From NCBI RefSeq assembly GCF_034140825.1, contig NC_089043.1:25991501-26055500 (forward strand): 64,000 nucleotides of DNA. Direction: 5' to 3'. This document shows, piece after piece, positions 23,454-32,577 of this stretch; the first letter of the stretch is position 1, and each line of letters starts with the position of its first letter. The DNA comes from Oryza sativa Japonica Group. Its lineage: Eukaryota > Streptophyta > Magnoliopsida > Poales > Poaceae. Both the position numbers and the translations under genes were made by a program. A model generated the notes under the pieces. That model saw nothing but the letters and a program-made list of their open reading frames with translations, did not search any database and had not been told where the DNA came from.

Positions 23454-23706
23454 CTATCTCTGTCCGAAAATATAAGTATTTTTTTAAACTTCGACACAGT
23501 CTTTTGAGATGCCATCTGACTAACAGTATTTACAAAAATAAGTTATTTTGAATAAATGGAGTAGCATAATTTGTTTAGTGATAAATCTAGGAACTATCAT
23601 TCTCACGTGATCGATCCTTTTTAACTTTTTCACTATCAAAAGTCAAAGTTAAAATTATTTGACTAAGCACTATTTTAAAAGTGGTTATATTTTGGAACTG
23701 AGGGAG
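23454..23706. mobile_element. diverged Stowaway-like MITE
   Basis: The left end reads CTATCTCTGTCCGAAAATATA and the right end TTATATTTTGGAACTGAGGGAG followed by TA. Both are diverged Stowaway termini, and the AT-rich interior of about 250 bp is typical. Confidence 0.65.
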
Positions 23707-23713
23707 TACATTA

Positions 23714-23951
23714 CTCCCTCCGTCCCAAAAAAAGGCAAACACTGGGTTTCCGTATCCAACTTTGACTATCCGTCTTATATGAAATTTTTTTATAATTCAT
23801 ATTTTCATTATTGTTAGATGATAAAACATGATTAATATTTTATACGTGACTTGTCTTTTTAATTTTTTTCATAATTTTTTTAAATAAGACGAACGGTCAA
23901 ACGTTGGACACGAAAATCAGGGTTTGCCTTTTTTTTTTGAGACGGAGGGAG
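23714..23951. mobile_element. Stowaway-like MITE
   Basis: The 238-bp element has CTCCCTCCGTCCCAAAAAAAGG at the left and CCTTTTTTTTTTGAGACGGAGGGAG at the right, with TA on both sides. Inner segments (GGTTTCCGT...TTTGACTATCCGTC and GACGAACGGTCAAACG...AAAATCAGGGTTT) form a longer inverted repeat. Confidence 0.9.
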
Positions 23952-24149
23952 TATGATCTCGACCTGACAGTCTGCATTGTCGCTGGCAGTTTTGGATGGG
24001 ACACGAGAAAAAGAGGGCAAACTGAGCGCGACGGCCAGCCGCCGGCGCAGTAAATCGGGAGCGCGCATCACATCCGGCATCTGGCACTTTTTCTTGTTGA
24101 TTGATAATGACAATCTATATCTAATCATCCCCGTGCCCTCGCTAAGAAA

Positions 24150-25350
24150 AAAACGAGAAAAAAAATCGGCCTTTGGGGGCCGGAGATTAAAACTCCGGAC
24201 CCCCTTTGCCCTCGCTCAAAAAGGAATCCGAATTTACTCACGTAGAGCAAACCATAGAATGGAATTTTTTTTCGGGAATACGCAAAAGGATTGCGCACTT
24301 TTGTATTAAAAGAAATAAAATTTACACGAAAGGCAAAACAAAGAAAAGAAGGGGGTTAGGAAGAAAAGGAGGAAAAAGAGGAAAACAAGGACTTAAGCCT
24401 ATTCTCGCGATTACAAACTCTCAAGACTTAAACCATAGAATGGAATTAATCATTAGCAAACTCTCAAGAAATGCATGATACATGTACATATAGCTGCAAG
24501 CAAAATCGATCAATCGAGACTTGGAGAACAATGCCCTGGGCATGCTACAGAGACTACTACAAAATTGCAATTAAAACTGATCGATCGATCCAGAGTAATG
24601 ACCATGACATATATGCAAGTTGCAGCCTATGCTTCGTTTGCAGATTAATACTCCAGTAGATGAATGACCTTGAGCTGACACTGACAGCGCCATGACATGA
24701 GCATGGTGTGCCTGGCTGGATGAGCTTTGAGTGGCATGGATTAATTGGAAAAAAAAATTCGGCTGGTTCGGAGATTAGAACTCCGAACCCTTTCTGACGT
24801 ACAGTCGAGACAACGAAACCATGGATTGAAATTAATCGTAGTTGCAAGTAAAACCCACCGATGAAGAGCAATGCCCTGGGCATGCTGCGTACAAAAGTGC
24901 AATTAAAAACCGATCGAATTGAAGTTGCCTGCATCAACCACCGCCGTGTTGTGAAGCCTGAACACATGCAACAAACACTATTCAGAGAGTTTCAGACATA
25001 GTGACATCTATGGACTTGTCTTCTAACCATCACTTGTGTTGGTAGCTACACTTAATTAAACCTTGATCTTTCCTTATTCAACCTTCACCTATAAATTCCT
25101 GGCACATCCACTCCATTCACAAACAACATACCATGCATAACTCTAAGCATTCAGCCTCATATCAACAAAAGTGCAACACGTAGTACAGAACTACAGCCCA
25201 GACAAAGCAAGCCTATGGTTTGGAATTAATCATTTGCAGGCTTGCAGCCAAGAACAATTAAGCACGCCCATGATTCGTTTGCAGATGAATGAACTCGAGC
25301 TGACACTGTGACACTGATAGTGCCATGAGAAGGACGACATGGGGATGACA
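24150..25350 (+). repeat. rearranged duplications of SAUR-upstream sequence
   Basis: A phrase GGAGATTA(A/G)AACTCCG(G/A)ACCC occurs near 24180 and 24770. Blocks with AACCATRGAWTGRAATTAATC followed by GCAATGCCCTGGGCATGCT occur at about 24430-24550 and 24815-24890, and a partial copy at about 25215-25350 shares GAGCTGACACTG with 24670. The same block precedes the SAURs at 32.2 and 58.9 kb, so this is a scrambled set of SAUR upstream units. Confidence 0.6.
24267..24429 (-). mobile_element. SINE-like or truncated LINE retroposon, 18-bp target duplication
   Basis: AAACCATAGAATGGAATT is duplicated exactly at 24249-24266 and 24430-24447. The 163-bp insert has a poly(T) start on the plus strand, that is a poly(A) tail on the minus strand. 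Just inside it reads ACGCAAAAGGATTGCGCACTTTTGTATTA, a tail I associate with rice non-LTR retroposons. It is inserted inside a SAUR-upstream repeat block whose sister copy at 24.8 kb lacks it. Confidence 0.75.
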
Positions 25351-25600
25351 CCGCCGACGGGGAGCTGTTCGAGGTGCCATTGCCGTACCTCGTCCTGAAC
25401 ATGCCCGAGGAGGAGTTCGGCTTCGCAGGCGATGATGGCAGGATCACGTTGCCGAGCTATGCTTGGGTGATGGAGCATGTCATGTGTCTGCTTAGGAGAG
25501 ATGTCTCTGAAGAGGTCGAGAGCTAGGGCATTCTTGAGCTCACTGGCAAGTTCTTGCCACAATGTCGGAGTGTTCGGCCATCAATTTGCTGTTTGTACAT
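25090..25600 (+). pseudogene. rearranged SAUR pseudogene with promoter remnant
   Basis: A SAUR promoter and leader are recognisable from TATAAAT at 25090-25096 (CACCTATAAATTCCTGGC, then CATTCACAAACAA). The N-terminal coding part is gone, replaced by about 120 bp of duplicated upstream sequence. Coding similarity resumes at about 25350: [14 protein letters not shown], then a deletion of the GTPLFGELLTM segment, then [17 protein letters not shown] and [19 protein letters not shown] followed by TAG. The remaining tail (VGVFGHQFAVC-like) continues to about 25600. The closest intact relative is the SAUR at 29786. Confidence 0.8.
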
Positions 25601-25929
25601 TACATAAGATCCATGATGCAGAAAATTAGCGTCACGAGTTGTCCTGGCAGTAGCCTTTCATCCATGCCTGAAACTCTCAACTCTGAACGTCGCGGCAACA
25701 CATCTCGCGGACTCGCGGTAGGAGATATTCTGGACTTTATTGGCCCGAACAGAGGAAATGGGCCGCCACAAAAGCCCATACGTTCCGCGGAGACGGTGAA
25801 TTTCAGCCCATATTGAAAGGCTAGGTCGAATTGCCACCAGATTCGTACTGTATTTGAATCGCTAGCGAATTCGTTTGATTATTTCCGAACGCTAAAACTA
25901 AAGAATTTGCGTGCAGTTTGCCGGAAACA

Positions 25930-26610
25930 CTAATGCGCGATGGGGTAGCGATCACCACCCCTCCCCCCTCCCTCCCTCCACGTTTTCTTTTTTGGCACCG
26001 TATTACTTTCCCCTATTTTAGTAAATTTATACACCTAAAGTTTATACGCCTAAAGTTTATAGAACCAAAGTTTATATATCAAAAGTTTATATATCCGATT
26101 CAAAATTAAATTTGAATTCAAATATTATTTATAGTATTTCTATACATCTAAAGTTTATACACCTAAAGTTTATAGACCCAAAGTTTATAAATCAAAAGTT
26201 TATATACCCGACTTCAAATTTGAATCAGGTATATAAACTTTAGGTGTATAAACTTTAGATGTATAGAAATACTATATATGAAAAAAATTGAATTCAAATT
26301 TAAATTTGAATCAGATATATAAACTTTTGACTTATAAACTTTAGGTCTATAAACTTTAGGTGTATAAACTTTAGATGTATAGAAATACTATATATAAAAA
26401 ATATTTGAATTCAAATTCAAATTTGAATCGGATATATAAACTTTTGACTTATAAATTTTTGGTCTCTAAACTTTAGATGTGTAAACTTGAGGTGTATAAA
26501 CTTTAGGTGTATAAATTTACTAAAATAGAAAAGTAATGCGGTACCAAAAAAGAAAACCAGGTGGAGGGACCAGGGAGGGAGGGGGAGGGGGGCGATCGAT
26601 CGCCCATTAG
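25930..26610. mobile_element. large fold-back (palindromic) element
   Basis: The outer ends CTAATG(C/G)GCGAT...and...ATCGCCCATTAG are inverted copies, followed inward by opposed CT-rich tracts and TTTTCTTTTTTGG(C/T)ACCG(T/C)ATTACTTT. The inversion extends through almost the full left arm (about 25930-26224), and the right arm (about 26225-26610) carries an extra internal copy of a roughly 110-bp unit. Inside, the phrase (T/C)AAAGTTTATA recurs many times in one orientation and then as TATAAACTTTA. It has no coding capacity. Such a sequence could form a long hairpin. No target duplication is obvious. Confidence 0.8.
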
Positions 26611-26904
26611 AACTACCAACTGCTGTTTGCGACTTTGCATCTACTGGTTGCTGCTACTCTCAAACAATTCCCTGCCTATAAAAATCCTGACATTTTGATC
26701 GATCAACATCGAAATTTCCTTTGTTCTTTATTTCCTTTTGAGAAAACTCATGCATGAAAGGAATATATTTAAGTTGCATAATAAAGATTAAGTATAAATG
26801 ATCCACTAGTTAAACCATGATCTAGACATAAATTAGTATTAGTATTAGCATAGATTATCTACTGGACCTAACTTATGGTTAAGCTTGGAGTATTCATTAA
26901 TTGA
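26611..26904. other. intergenic, nothing recognised
   Basis: AT-rich sequence between the fold-back element and the pectinesterase 3' end. Confidence 0.5.
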
Positions 26905-28002
26905 TCAATGGCTGGGCTCGAAGTACACCCCTGTCCCCGGAATCCACTTGTCCCCCTGGATGAAGTTCTCCACCGTGTACTTGGCCGCCTCCGATGCGTC
27001 TTGGATGACGTGGAAACTAGTCCACTTCACGCGGCCGCTGACGTCAGCACCATCCCCGGTGTTCTCGTACTCTCCATAGTAGACGTTGGACACGTCGGTC
27101 CTCCCTTCCCATGGCAGCCATCCCTTGGGATCGATCACGTCGGACATGCCGCACTCCATGAACACCACGCGCGAGAACGGCGGGCTGTCCGGGATCGGCT
27201 GCCACGGCCGGCCGAGGTAGGTCTCCACGCCGCCGGCGGGGGCGCCGCGGAGGAGGTCGTCGTCGGCGTAGATGTTGCAGTCCTGGAACGAGAAGCCGGT
27301 GGCGCTGGCCGCCGTGGCGAGGGACTGGGCGGTGATGGTGTTCTGTTGGCCGCGGAGGGGGAGGCGGGCGACGACGTCGCAGTGCTGGAAGACGGTGGTG
27401 GCGTCGCCGAAGATGAAGTCGACGGTGCCGGAGATGCGGCAGTCGCGGTAGAACTACCTGTTGCTCTTGGCGTACAGCGTGTCCTGGTACACCCTGATGC
27501 CGCAGCGGTACAGCGCCGAGGCGTCGGAGTTGGACAGCAGCGCCACCGCCTGCTCGTTCTCTGCTCCGGCCGTGTTCTCGATGGTCAGATCAATGGCGAC
27601 GAAGCCAATGCCATCAACAGCTGCACACATATATACATTGTTACATTTATTCACAAAGAAAATGAGACATAATGTGTACAATGTACATTTGAATCCAAGA
27701 AGAAAATGCCACTTACTGACGGTGCCCGTCTTGGACGTCGACGAGACGCCGCCGCCCACGCTCTGGTTCCCGGTGATGATTGTAACATCCATCCCGTCTC
27801 CAATCAGCGTCAGATTCCATGTGTTCTGGCCGATGGTGATGAGCTCGTTATAAGTTCCTTTCTTGATGTATATGACATACCTCTTGGTGCTCTTCGACGG
27901 CGCGGCTGCGACAGCGGCGGCGATGGTGGTGTAGTCGCCTGAGCCGTCTGCTGCGACGACGGCATCGGCGGCGGGCGGCGGGTTGCTATCCAGGATAGCC
28001 AT
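26905..28002 (-). pseudogene. pectinesterase (pectin methylesterase) with in-frame amber codon
   Basis: Two exons are inferred: 28002-27717 and 27620-26905, with a GTAAGT donor and a TGTGCAG acceptor, phase kept; the joined length would be 333 codons plus stop. Family marks are ADGSGDYTTIAAAV, GTYNE, NEQAVALLSNSD, the general-acid Asp142 in YQDTLY, the nucleophile Asp163 in GTVDFIFGDA (the 21-residue spacing matches known enzymes) and Arg in YLGRPW. Codon 151, in R-x-FYRDC where homologs have Gln, is TAG (27454-27456), one change from CAG. A product stopping there lacks the nucleophile. There is no signal peptide and no PMEI prodomain from this ATG, which is unusual for a cell-wall enzyme. 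CTATAAATTC near 28155 is a plausible TATA box. Confidence 0.88.
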
Positions 28003-28302
28003 ATGATCACGAAGTTGCTGATGGATCTCTTCTCTAGCTTGGTTTGGTTGTTTGCAATGCGGCGGATTGTGTGTTTTCTGGTGTTGATCGTCGATGAAGC
28101 TAATGATGAATCTGGACTTGATCGATGTGGTTTGACAACGGATCCTGTGGCTCTGAATTTATAGGTTCCGGGTGATCTTCAAATGGAAAATTAAACTACG
28201 AGATGAACTCCAACTCAGTTTGACAAAAAGGGAGAGTGACCAAGGCTAGCTAGCTGATCTATGTTCGGATGGATAGGCAAAGATAAGCCTCAACCTTTCT
28301 AA

Positions 28303-28907
28303 GGCTATCTTTGTTTAGGCTTATAAGCCAACTTATAAGTCGAAAAGTCTAAGCCAAAACAAACAAGCAGCTTTTTCATTTGGCTTTTTTGAAGTCATAA
28401 GCCACTCTAACACTATTAAGCCAAAAGCTAGGCTGGAGAAGTTTTTTTTGGCTTATATGAGATAGATGTATGACTTCACCACTAAACTTAGGATATTAAG
28501 GCCCTGTTTCTTTTAGCTTGGGATTATTATAATCAAGATTATTGGGAGTAAGATGAAAGAAACATATAACTTATTGAAGTAGCTTTATTATAATCTGATA
28601 AGCTCATTTAGGTGAGCTTTTTCCAGATTATTGGGAAAAAAATTACCCACCATGCCACCCCATTCTCTCTTTAGACTTGCAAACCCAATAATCTAGACTC
28701 TAATAATCTAGGAAAGAAACAACTAACCACTTATTCTACTACAGATTATAACAATCTAGTTTATAGTAATCTGACTCAATAATCTAGATTATAATAATCC
28801 CAATCTGAAAGAAACAGGGCCTAAATCCACTGGCTTATAAATCATATAAGCCAATAAGCTGACTTAAAAGTCTAGGCCAATAAGCTTAAGCCTAAACAAA
28901 GAGGGCC
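28303..28907. mobile_element. Tourist-like MITE (outer), interrupted by a second MITE
   Basis: The outer termini are GGCTATCTTTGTTTAGGCTTA and its inverse ending TAAGCCTAAACAAAGAGGGCC, flanked by TAA (28300-28302 and 28908-28910). Without the inner insert it would be about 280 bp. Many GCTTATAAGCC-type palindromes lie inside. Confidence 0.85.
28500..28821. mobile_element. Tourist-like MITE nested in another MITE
   Basis: The element starts GGCCCTGTTTCTTT and ends AAAGAAACAGGGCC (perfect 14-bp inverted termini), with TAA on both sides (28497-28499 and 28822-28824). It is 322 bp long, AT-rich, and sits inside the 28303-28907 element, so it is the younger insertion. Confidence 0.9.
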
Positions 28908-28910
28908 TAA

Positions 28911-29509
28911 ATTCAATCTGGCATTTGCCTTTATTTGCATATCATTTCCATTTTTTACAAACTCTGTAACTGATAGACCGAGAAGAGGACGCTTGGCCGA
29001 CCTTGAATCGTTCGAGCATAAACCTCAAGCTTTCTAGTTTTATTTTGACACTTCCCTTAACTAGTGTATCATTTCCGTTTTCACGCATTATCTAGTTTTT
29101 AATTTTATTTTTCAGTTTTACGAACAGCGGCAGTCTGAAGCATACACGGTGCAGACGACCCTTTCCTTCTTAACACAACTCGCCAAATAGGAGTACTATG
29201 TATGAATCCTCTCAAATGTCTTTGTTTCCCGCCATTTTTTTGGCCATCCCGGCATTGCCATCAGATGACGTCATGGTTCAGCAATTTCAGGCGTCTTCTT
29301 TCAGTGTCAAAACCAGGGGCGCCAAAACATATTCAGACAAGAAAACCATGGGTTGAATGAATCAGTTCCTCATGCAACGACACAATTCAGACATGCGTAG
29401 TGATAGTGAGGTCCCAGACTCTGGGCCATGAAGGACGATGCGATCGCCAATCATCCCAGCAAGTTGAACTCACTCCATCTCTCACCACTCAGCCTTTCAC
29501 CAAACAGCT
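28911..29509. other. intergenic with decayed SAUR-upstream sequence
   Basis: From about 29290 the sequence resembles the upstream blocks of the SAURs at 32.2 and 58.9 kb (TTTCAGTGTCAAAACCAGGGGC, then AAACCATGG). Earlier sequence has no recognised content. Confidence 0.5.
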
Positions 29510-29669
29510 GGTCCCATGGAAATCTCATCAATATCTCAATGAAATGTGCAACGCTGCACATACAAACATCACTCATGGCATTGTCTCTCCTGCCCATCAC
29601 TTGTGGTGATAGGCTGTCAGGCTGATGGCTACACTTGAACATTACCTTCATCAATCTTCACCTATAAAT
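29510..29669 (+). promoter_or_regulatory. SAUR promoter with GGTCCCAT, TGTCTC and TATA box
   Basis: GGTCCCAT lies at 29510-29517, TGTCTC at 29582-29587 (inside CATGGCATTGTCTC), and TATAAAT at 29663-29669. GGTCCCAT and TGTCTC are both blocks known from the auxin-responsive region of soybean SAUR promoters. Confidence 0.75.
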
Positions 29670-29785
29670 TCTTGGCCAGCTGAACACACCCACTTCATTC
29701 ACAAACAAGATACTAGCAATCTAAGCATCCAATTTCAGATCAACCAGACTGCATCTAGTTTAGCCAAAAAGCTAGCAAATCAACC

Positions 29786-30211
29786 ATGATCAGTGCAAAG
29801 AAGCTTGCTCAGTTGGCCAAGAAGTTGCAGATGAGGATGGCATCAGCCGGTGGTAGCCGACAGAAGGCGGTGGTCGCCGCCGATGATTGCTGCAGCACGG
29901 CGTCTCTATCCCTCGCCGGCAAGGGCCACTGCGCGGTGTACACCGCCGACGGCGCGCGGTTCGAGGTGCCATTGCCGTACCTAGGCACGCCGCTCTTCGG
30001 CGAGCTCCTGACCATGTCCCGGGAGGAGTTCGGCTTCGCCGGCGACGACGGCAGGATCACGTTGCCGTGCGATGCGTCGGTGATGGAGTACGTCATGTGC
30101 TTGCTTAGCAGAGATGCCTCTGAAGAGGTCGAGAGGGCGTTCTTGAGCTCCATGGCGAGGCCCTGCCGCAATATCGGAGTAATCAGCCACCAATTTGCTG
30201 TTTGTACTTAG
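29786..30211 (+). CDS. SAUR family protein (141 aa)
   Basis: The single exon starts [20 protein letters not shown]. The core lies at about residues 47-111 ([63 protein letters not shown]), followed by [15 protein letters not shown] and the tail HQFAVCT. LLSRD has Ser where relatives have Arg. Coding GC is very high against AT-rich flanks. It belongs to the subgroup with the genes at 32.2 and 58.9 kb and the fragments at 25.3 and 50.8 kb. It is the first plus-strand intact SAUR after the pectinesterase. Confidence 0.95.
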   Translation: MISAKKLAQLAKKLQMRMASAGGSRQKAVVAADDCCSTASLSLAGKGHCAVYTADGARFEVPLPYLGTPLFGELLTMSREEFGFAGDDGRITLPCDASVMEYVMCLLSRDASEEVERAFLSSMARPCRNIGVISHQFAVCT

Positions 30212-31740
30212 CTCATTAGCTCCTAGCTCCTGATGTAAACTCATCCGGATGATAATACAAAAGTAGCACAATTTTCCTGTCGAAATTCTTGCTTTCGTGT
30301 CTGAACTCTGAACTCAAAAAGTCTGAAATCTGAATTCTCAACTCGTCAGAGTCGAACTCCTGTATTGATGACCTTCCGATCAGAATCGCACGGTACAGAT
30401 CGATTCGAGCGGAGAAGTCTCAAGTCTGGAGTCTTTTTGCAGATAAGCCACTCGAGTTACCCAGAATTATCTTTTCATCCACGACGGTGAGGGTTAGTGT
30501 TTGCTTGCTCTCGCCGCCGCCGCCGGCGGCCGCCGCTGGGACTCCGTTCCCCACAATGCGGCCACCGACGTGGAGCCCGCCTGACGGCGGCGATGGGCGC
30601 GGCGTCAGCGTACGCGGAAGTGTGCTCGCGGCATCTCATCGTGTCGACTCTAGCGCGCACCTCTCCCCATGTTCTGGTGAGGGTTTTGGATCGAAATGAA
30701 TGCTCTAATCGGTAGAAAATTTGATCGATTTATATTGTTTATTTGTAACGGTGTGTGTAAATATTTGTCGATAATTTGCTGATTTGTTGTATTGCACCTG
30801 TTTAAGCTTGGGCATATAGTGCATACTTTCTGAAATCGCAAATTAGGATTTTTCTAATAGAGTAATAGTAGTTCCCCTAATTTTCTTTTTTTTCTTCTGT
30901 TAGGTATTAAAATGCAGAATCAGATGGTGATATATGATAAGGAGAGATTATGCACTGGAAGTGCCCCTTTCCATTGCTGGTAAGTTGTTGTTACCTCTCA
31001 AAGATGTCTCCTTTTCCCCCCCAATTCATGCTTGATTTCAACCTAAGTACACTTCATGGTCAGACTCTGAGTTTCTGACATGCGATGTTACAGACAAGGA
31101 TATACTCATTATTGCTATTTGTTTCCTTCTCCACAGCAATAGTCGCCTTCAGGGTTCTACTCCTCCACTATATTTCAAGTCTGTTTCAGACTGTCCTATA
31201 TAGTTCACTACAAATCCTGTTCATTACTCTCCATCCTGCTTTGTTGATATATTAGGAAAGTCTCCTATCTATATTTTATGAAAAAATAGCACTTCCAAAG
31301 TTTCCTATATTTCGCTTTAAATAAATCAATTGTCCTATTTGATAACGATGATGGCAACTTAGCTGTGTTGAAACCTGAAACTTGAAACCAGTCAATGCCC
31401 GGAAGAAACTATACAGACCAAGAAGCATGGACAGAATCAATGATGAAACTACGAACAGAAAACTTGAGATGTTGCAGCAAGTTGCAAGGATTGAACATCT
31501 GCTGGCGATAAATCGTCGTCAGATAACAAGGATTATTCAAAACCATCCTCTTTCAGTGCCAAAACCAGGGGCAGCGAAAAATTCCAGCTGTCAACGAAAC
31601 CATGGATTGAATTAATCATTTGCAACTCACAAGACACGCATGCTACAAAAGCGGAACTAAAATGGACCGATCCAGATTTCCAGAGCAATGCCCTGGACAC
31701 ACAGGTTGCCTGGATTAACTACCGTTCTGAACACAAGACA
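30212..31740 (+). other. SAUR 3' flank with exon-like fragment repeated at 33.2 kb
   Basis: At 30475-30670 a GC-rich stretch resembles a first exon (ATG at about 30592, GTGAGG donor-like site near 30677). At about 30904-30980 a second exon-like block after TTCTGTTAG reads in one frame IKMQNQMVIYDKERL, reminiscent of the QNQMVIYDNE end of plant pepsin-like aspartic proteases. Related but more decayed copies lie at 32880-33280 and, inverted, near 58430-58510. From about 31170 onward the sequence belongs to the left arm of the inverted duplication. Confidence 0.4.
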
Positions 31741-31990
31741 AGCCGTGTGTGTGGGGGCTCTTTCAGTTCCTCATGCAACAAACACGATTCAGATGTATAT
31801 AGTGATATGGAGGTCCCAACTCCCAAACACTTGGCCATGGGCGATGCTTACAGTAGATCGCTAATCATCCAGCAATTTGCATTGGCTCCATCACTCACCG
31901 CTCAAATGTTCACCAAGCAGCCGATCCCATGTCAGTCTAATCAAAATCTCATTGATCCAGCAACCTTGCACGTACAAACACCACTCACGG

Positions 31991-32043
31991 CCATGTCTCC
32001 TGGCCCATCACTATCTTTCCTTCTTCAGTTTTCTCCTATAAAT
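31991..32043 (+). promoter_or_regulatory. SAUR promoter: CCATGTCTCC motif and TATA box
   Basis: TGTCTC at 31994-31999 and TATAAAT at 32037-32043 precede the SAUR at 32155. Confidence 0.75.
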
Positions 32044-32154
32044 TTTGGCCAGCTGAACACATCCACTTCATTCACAAACAAGATACTAGCAATCCAAGAA
32101 CCAAGCCTCTGATCAACAAAGTGCAGTTGATTTCGCCAAAAACAAGGCAGAACC

Positions 32155-32577
32155 ATGATCCATGCAAAGAAGCTTGCTCAGTTGGCTAGGAAGTTGCAGC
32201 AGAAGATGGTGTCAGCCTCAGCCGGCAGTGGCCGGCACACGGCAGGAACCAGCCACGATTGCTGCAGCACTGCATCTCTTGCCGGTAAGGGCCACTGCGC
32301 TGTGTACACTGCCGACGGGGCGCGGTTTGAGGTGCCATTGCCGTACCTTGGCACGGCAGTCTTTGGCGAGCTCCTGACGATGTCTCATGAGGAGTTTGGC
32401 TTTGCAAGCGAAGATGGGAGGATCACGTTGACATGCGACACATCTGTTATGGAGTACGTCATGTGCTTACTTAGGAGAGATGCCTCTAAAGAGGTTGAGA
32501 GGGCGTTCTTGTGCTCCATGGCGATGCCATGCCACAATGTCGGAGTGCTCAACCATCAACTAGCTGTTTGTACATAG
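32155..32577 (+). CDS. SAUR family protein (140 aa), left arm copy 1
   Basis: It starts MIHAKKLAQLARKLQQKMVSA. The core at about residues 46-110 reads [46 protein letters not shown] and [12 protein letters not shown], and the tail is HQLAVCT. The conserved LPCDA is LTCDT here, so the usual Pro is lost. Its mirror partner is the minus-strand SAUR at 58850-59266 (same start, same tail), and several hundred bases of upstream sequence match too. Confidence 0.95.
   Translation: MIHAKKLAQLARKLQQKMVSASAGSGRHTAGTSHDCCSTASLAGKGHCAVYTADGARFEVPLPYLGTAVFGELLTMSHEEFGFASEDGRITLTCDTSVMEYVMCLLRRDASKEVERAFLCSMAMPCHNVGVLNHQLAVCT

Noticed and set aside
26908-27672. 254-residue plus-strand ORF opposite the pectinesterase
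   Set aside because: It is an antisense shadow of the GC-rich pectinesterase exon, rich in Val, Glu, Ala and Gly without a domain.
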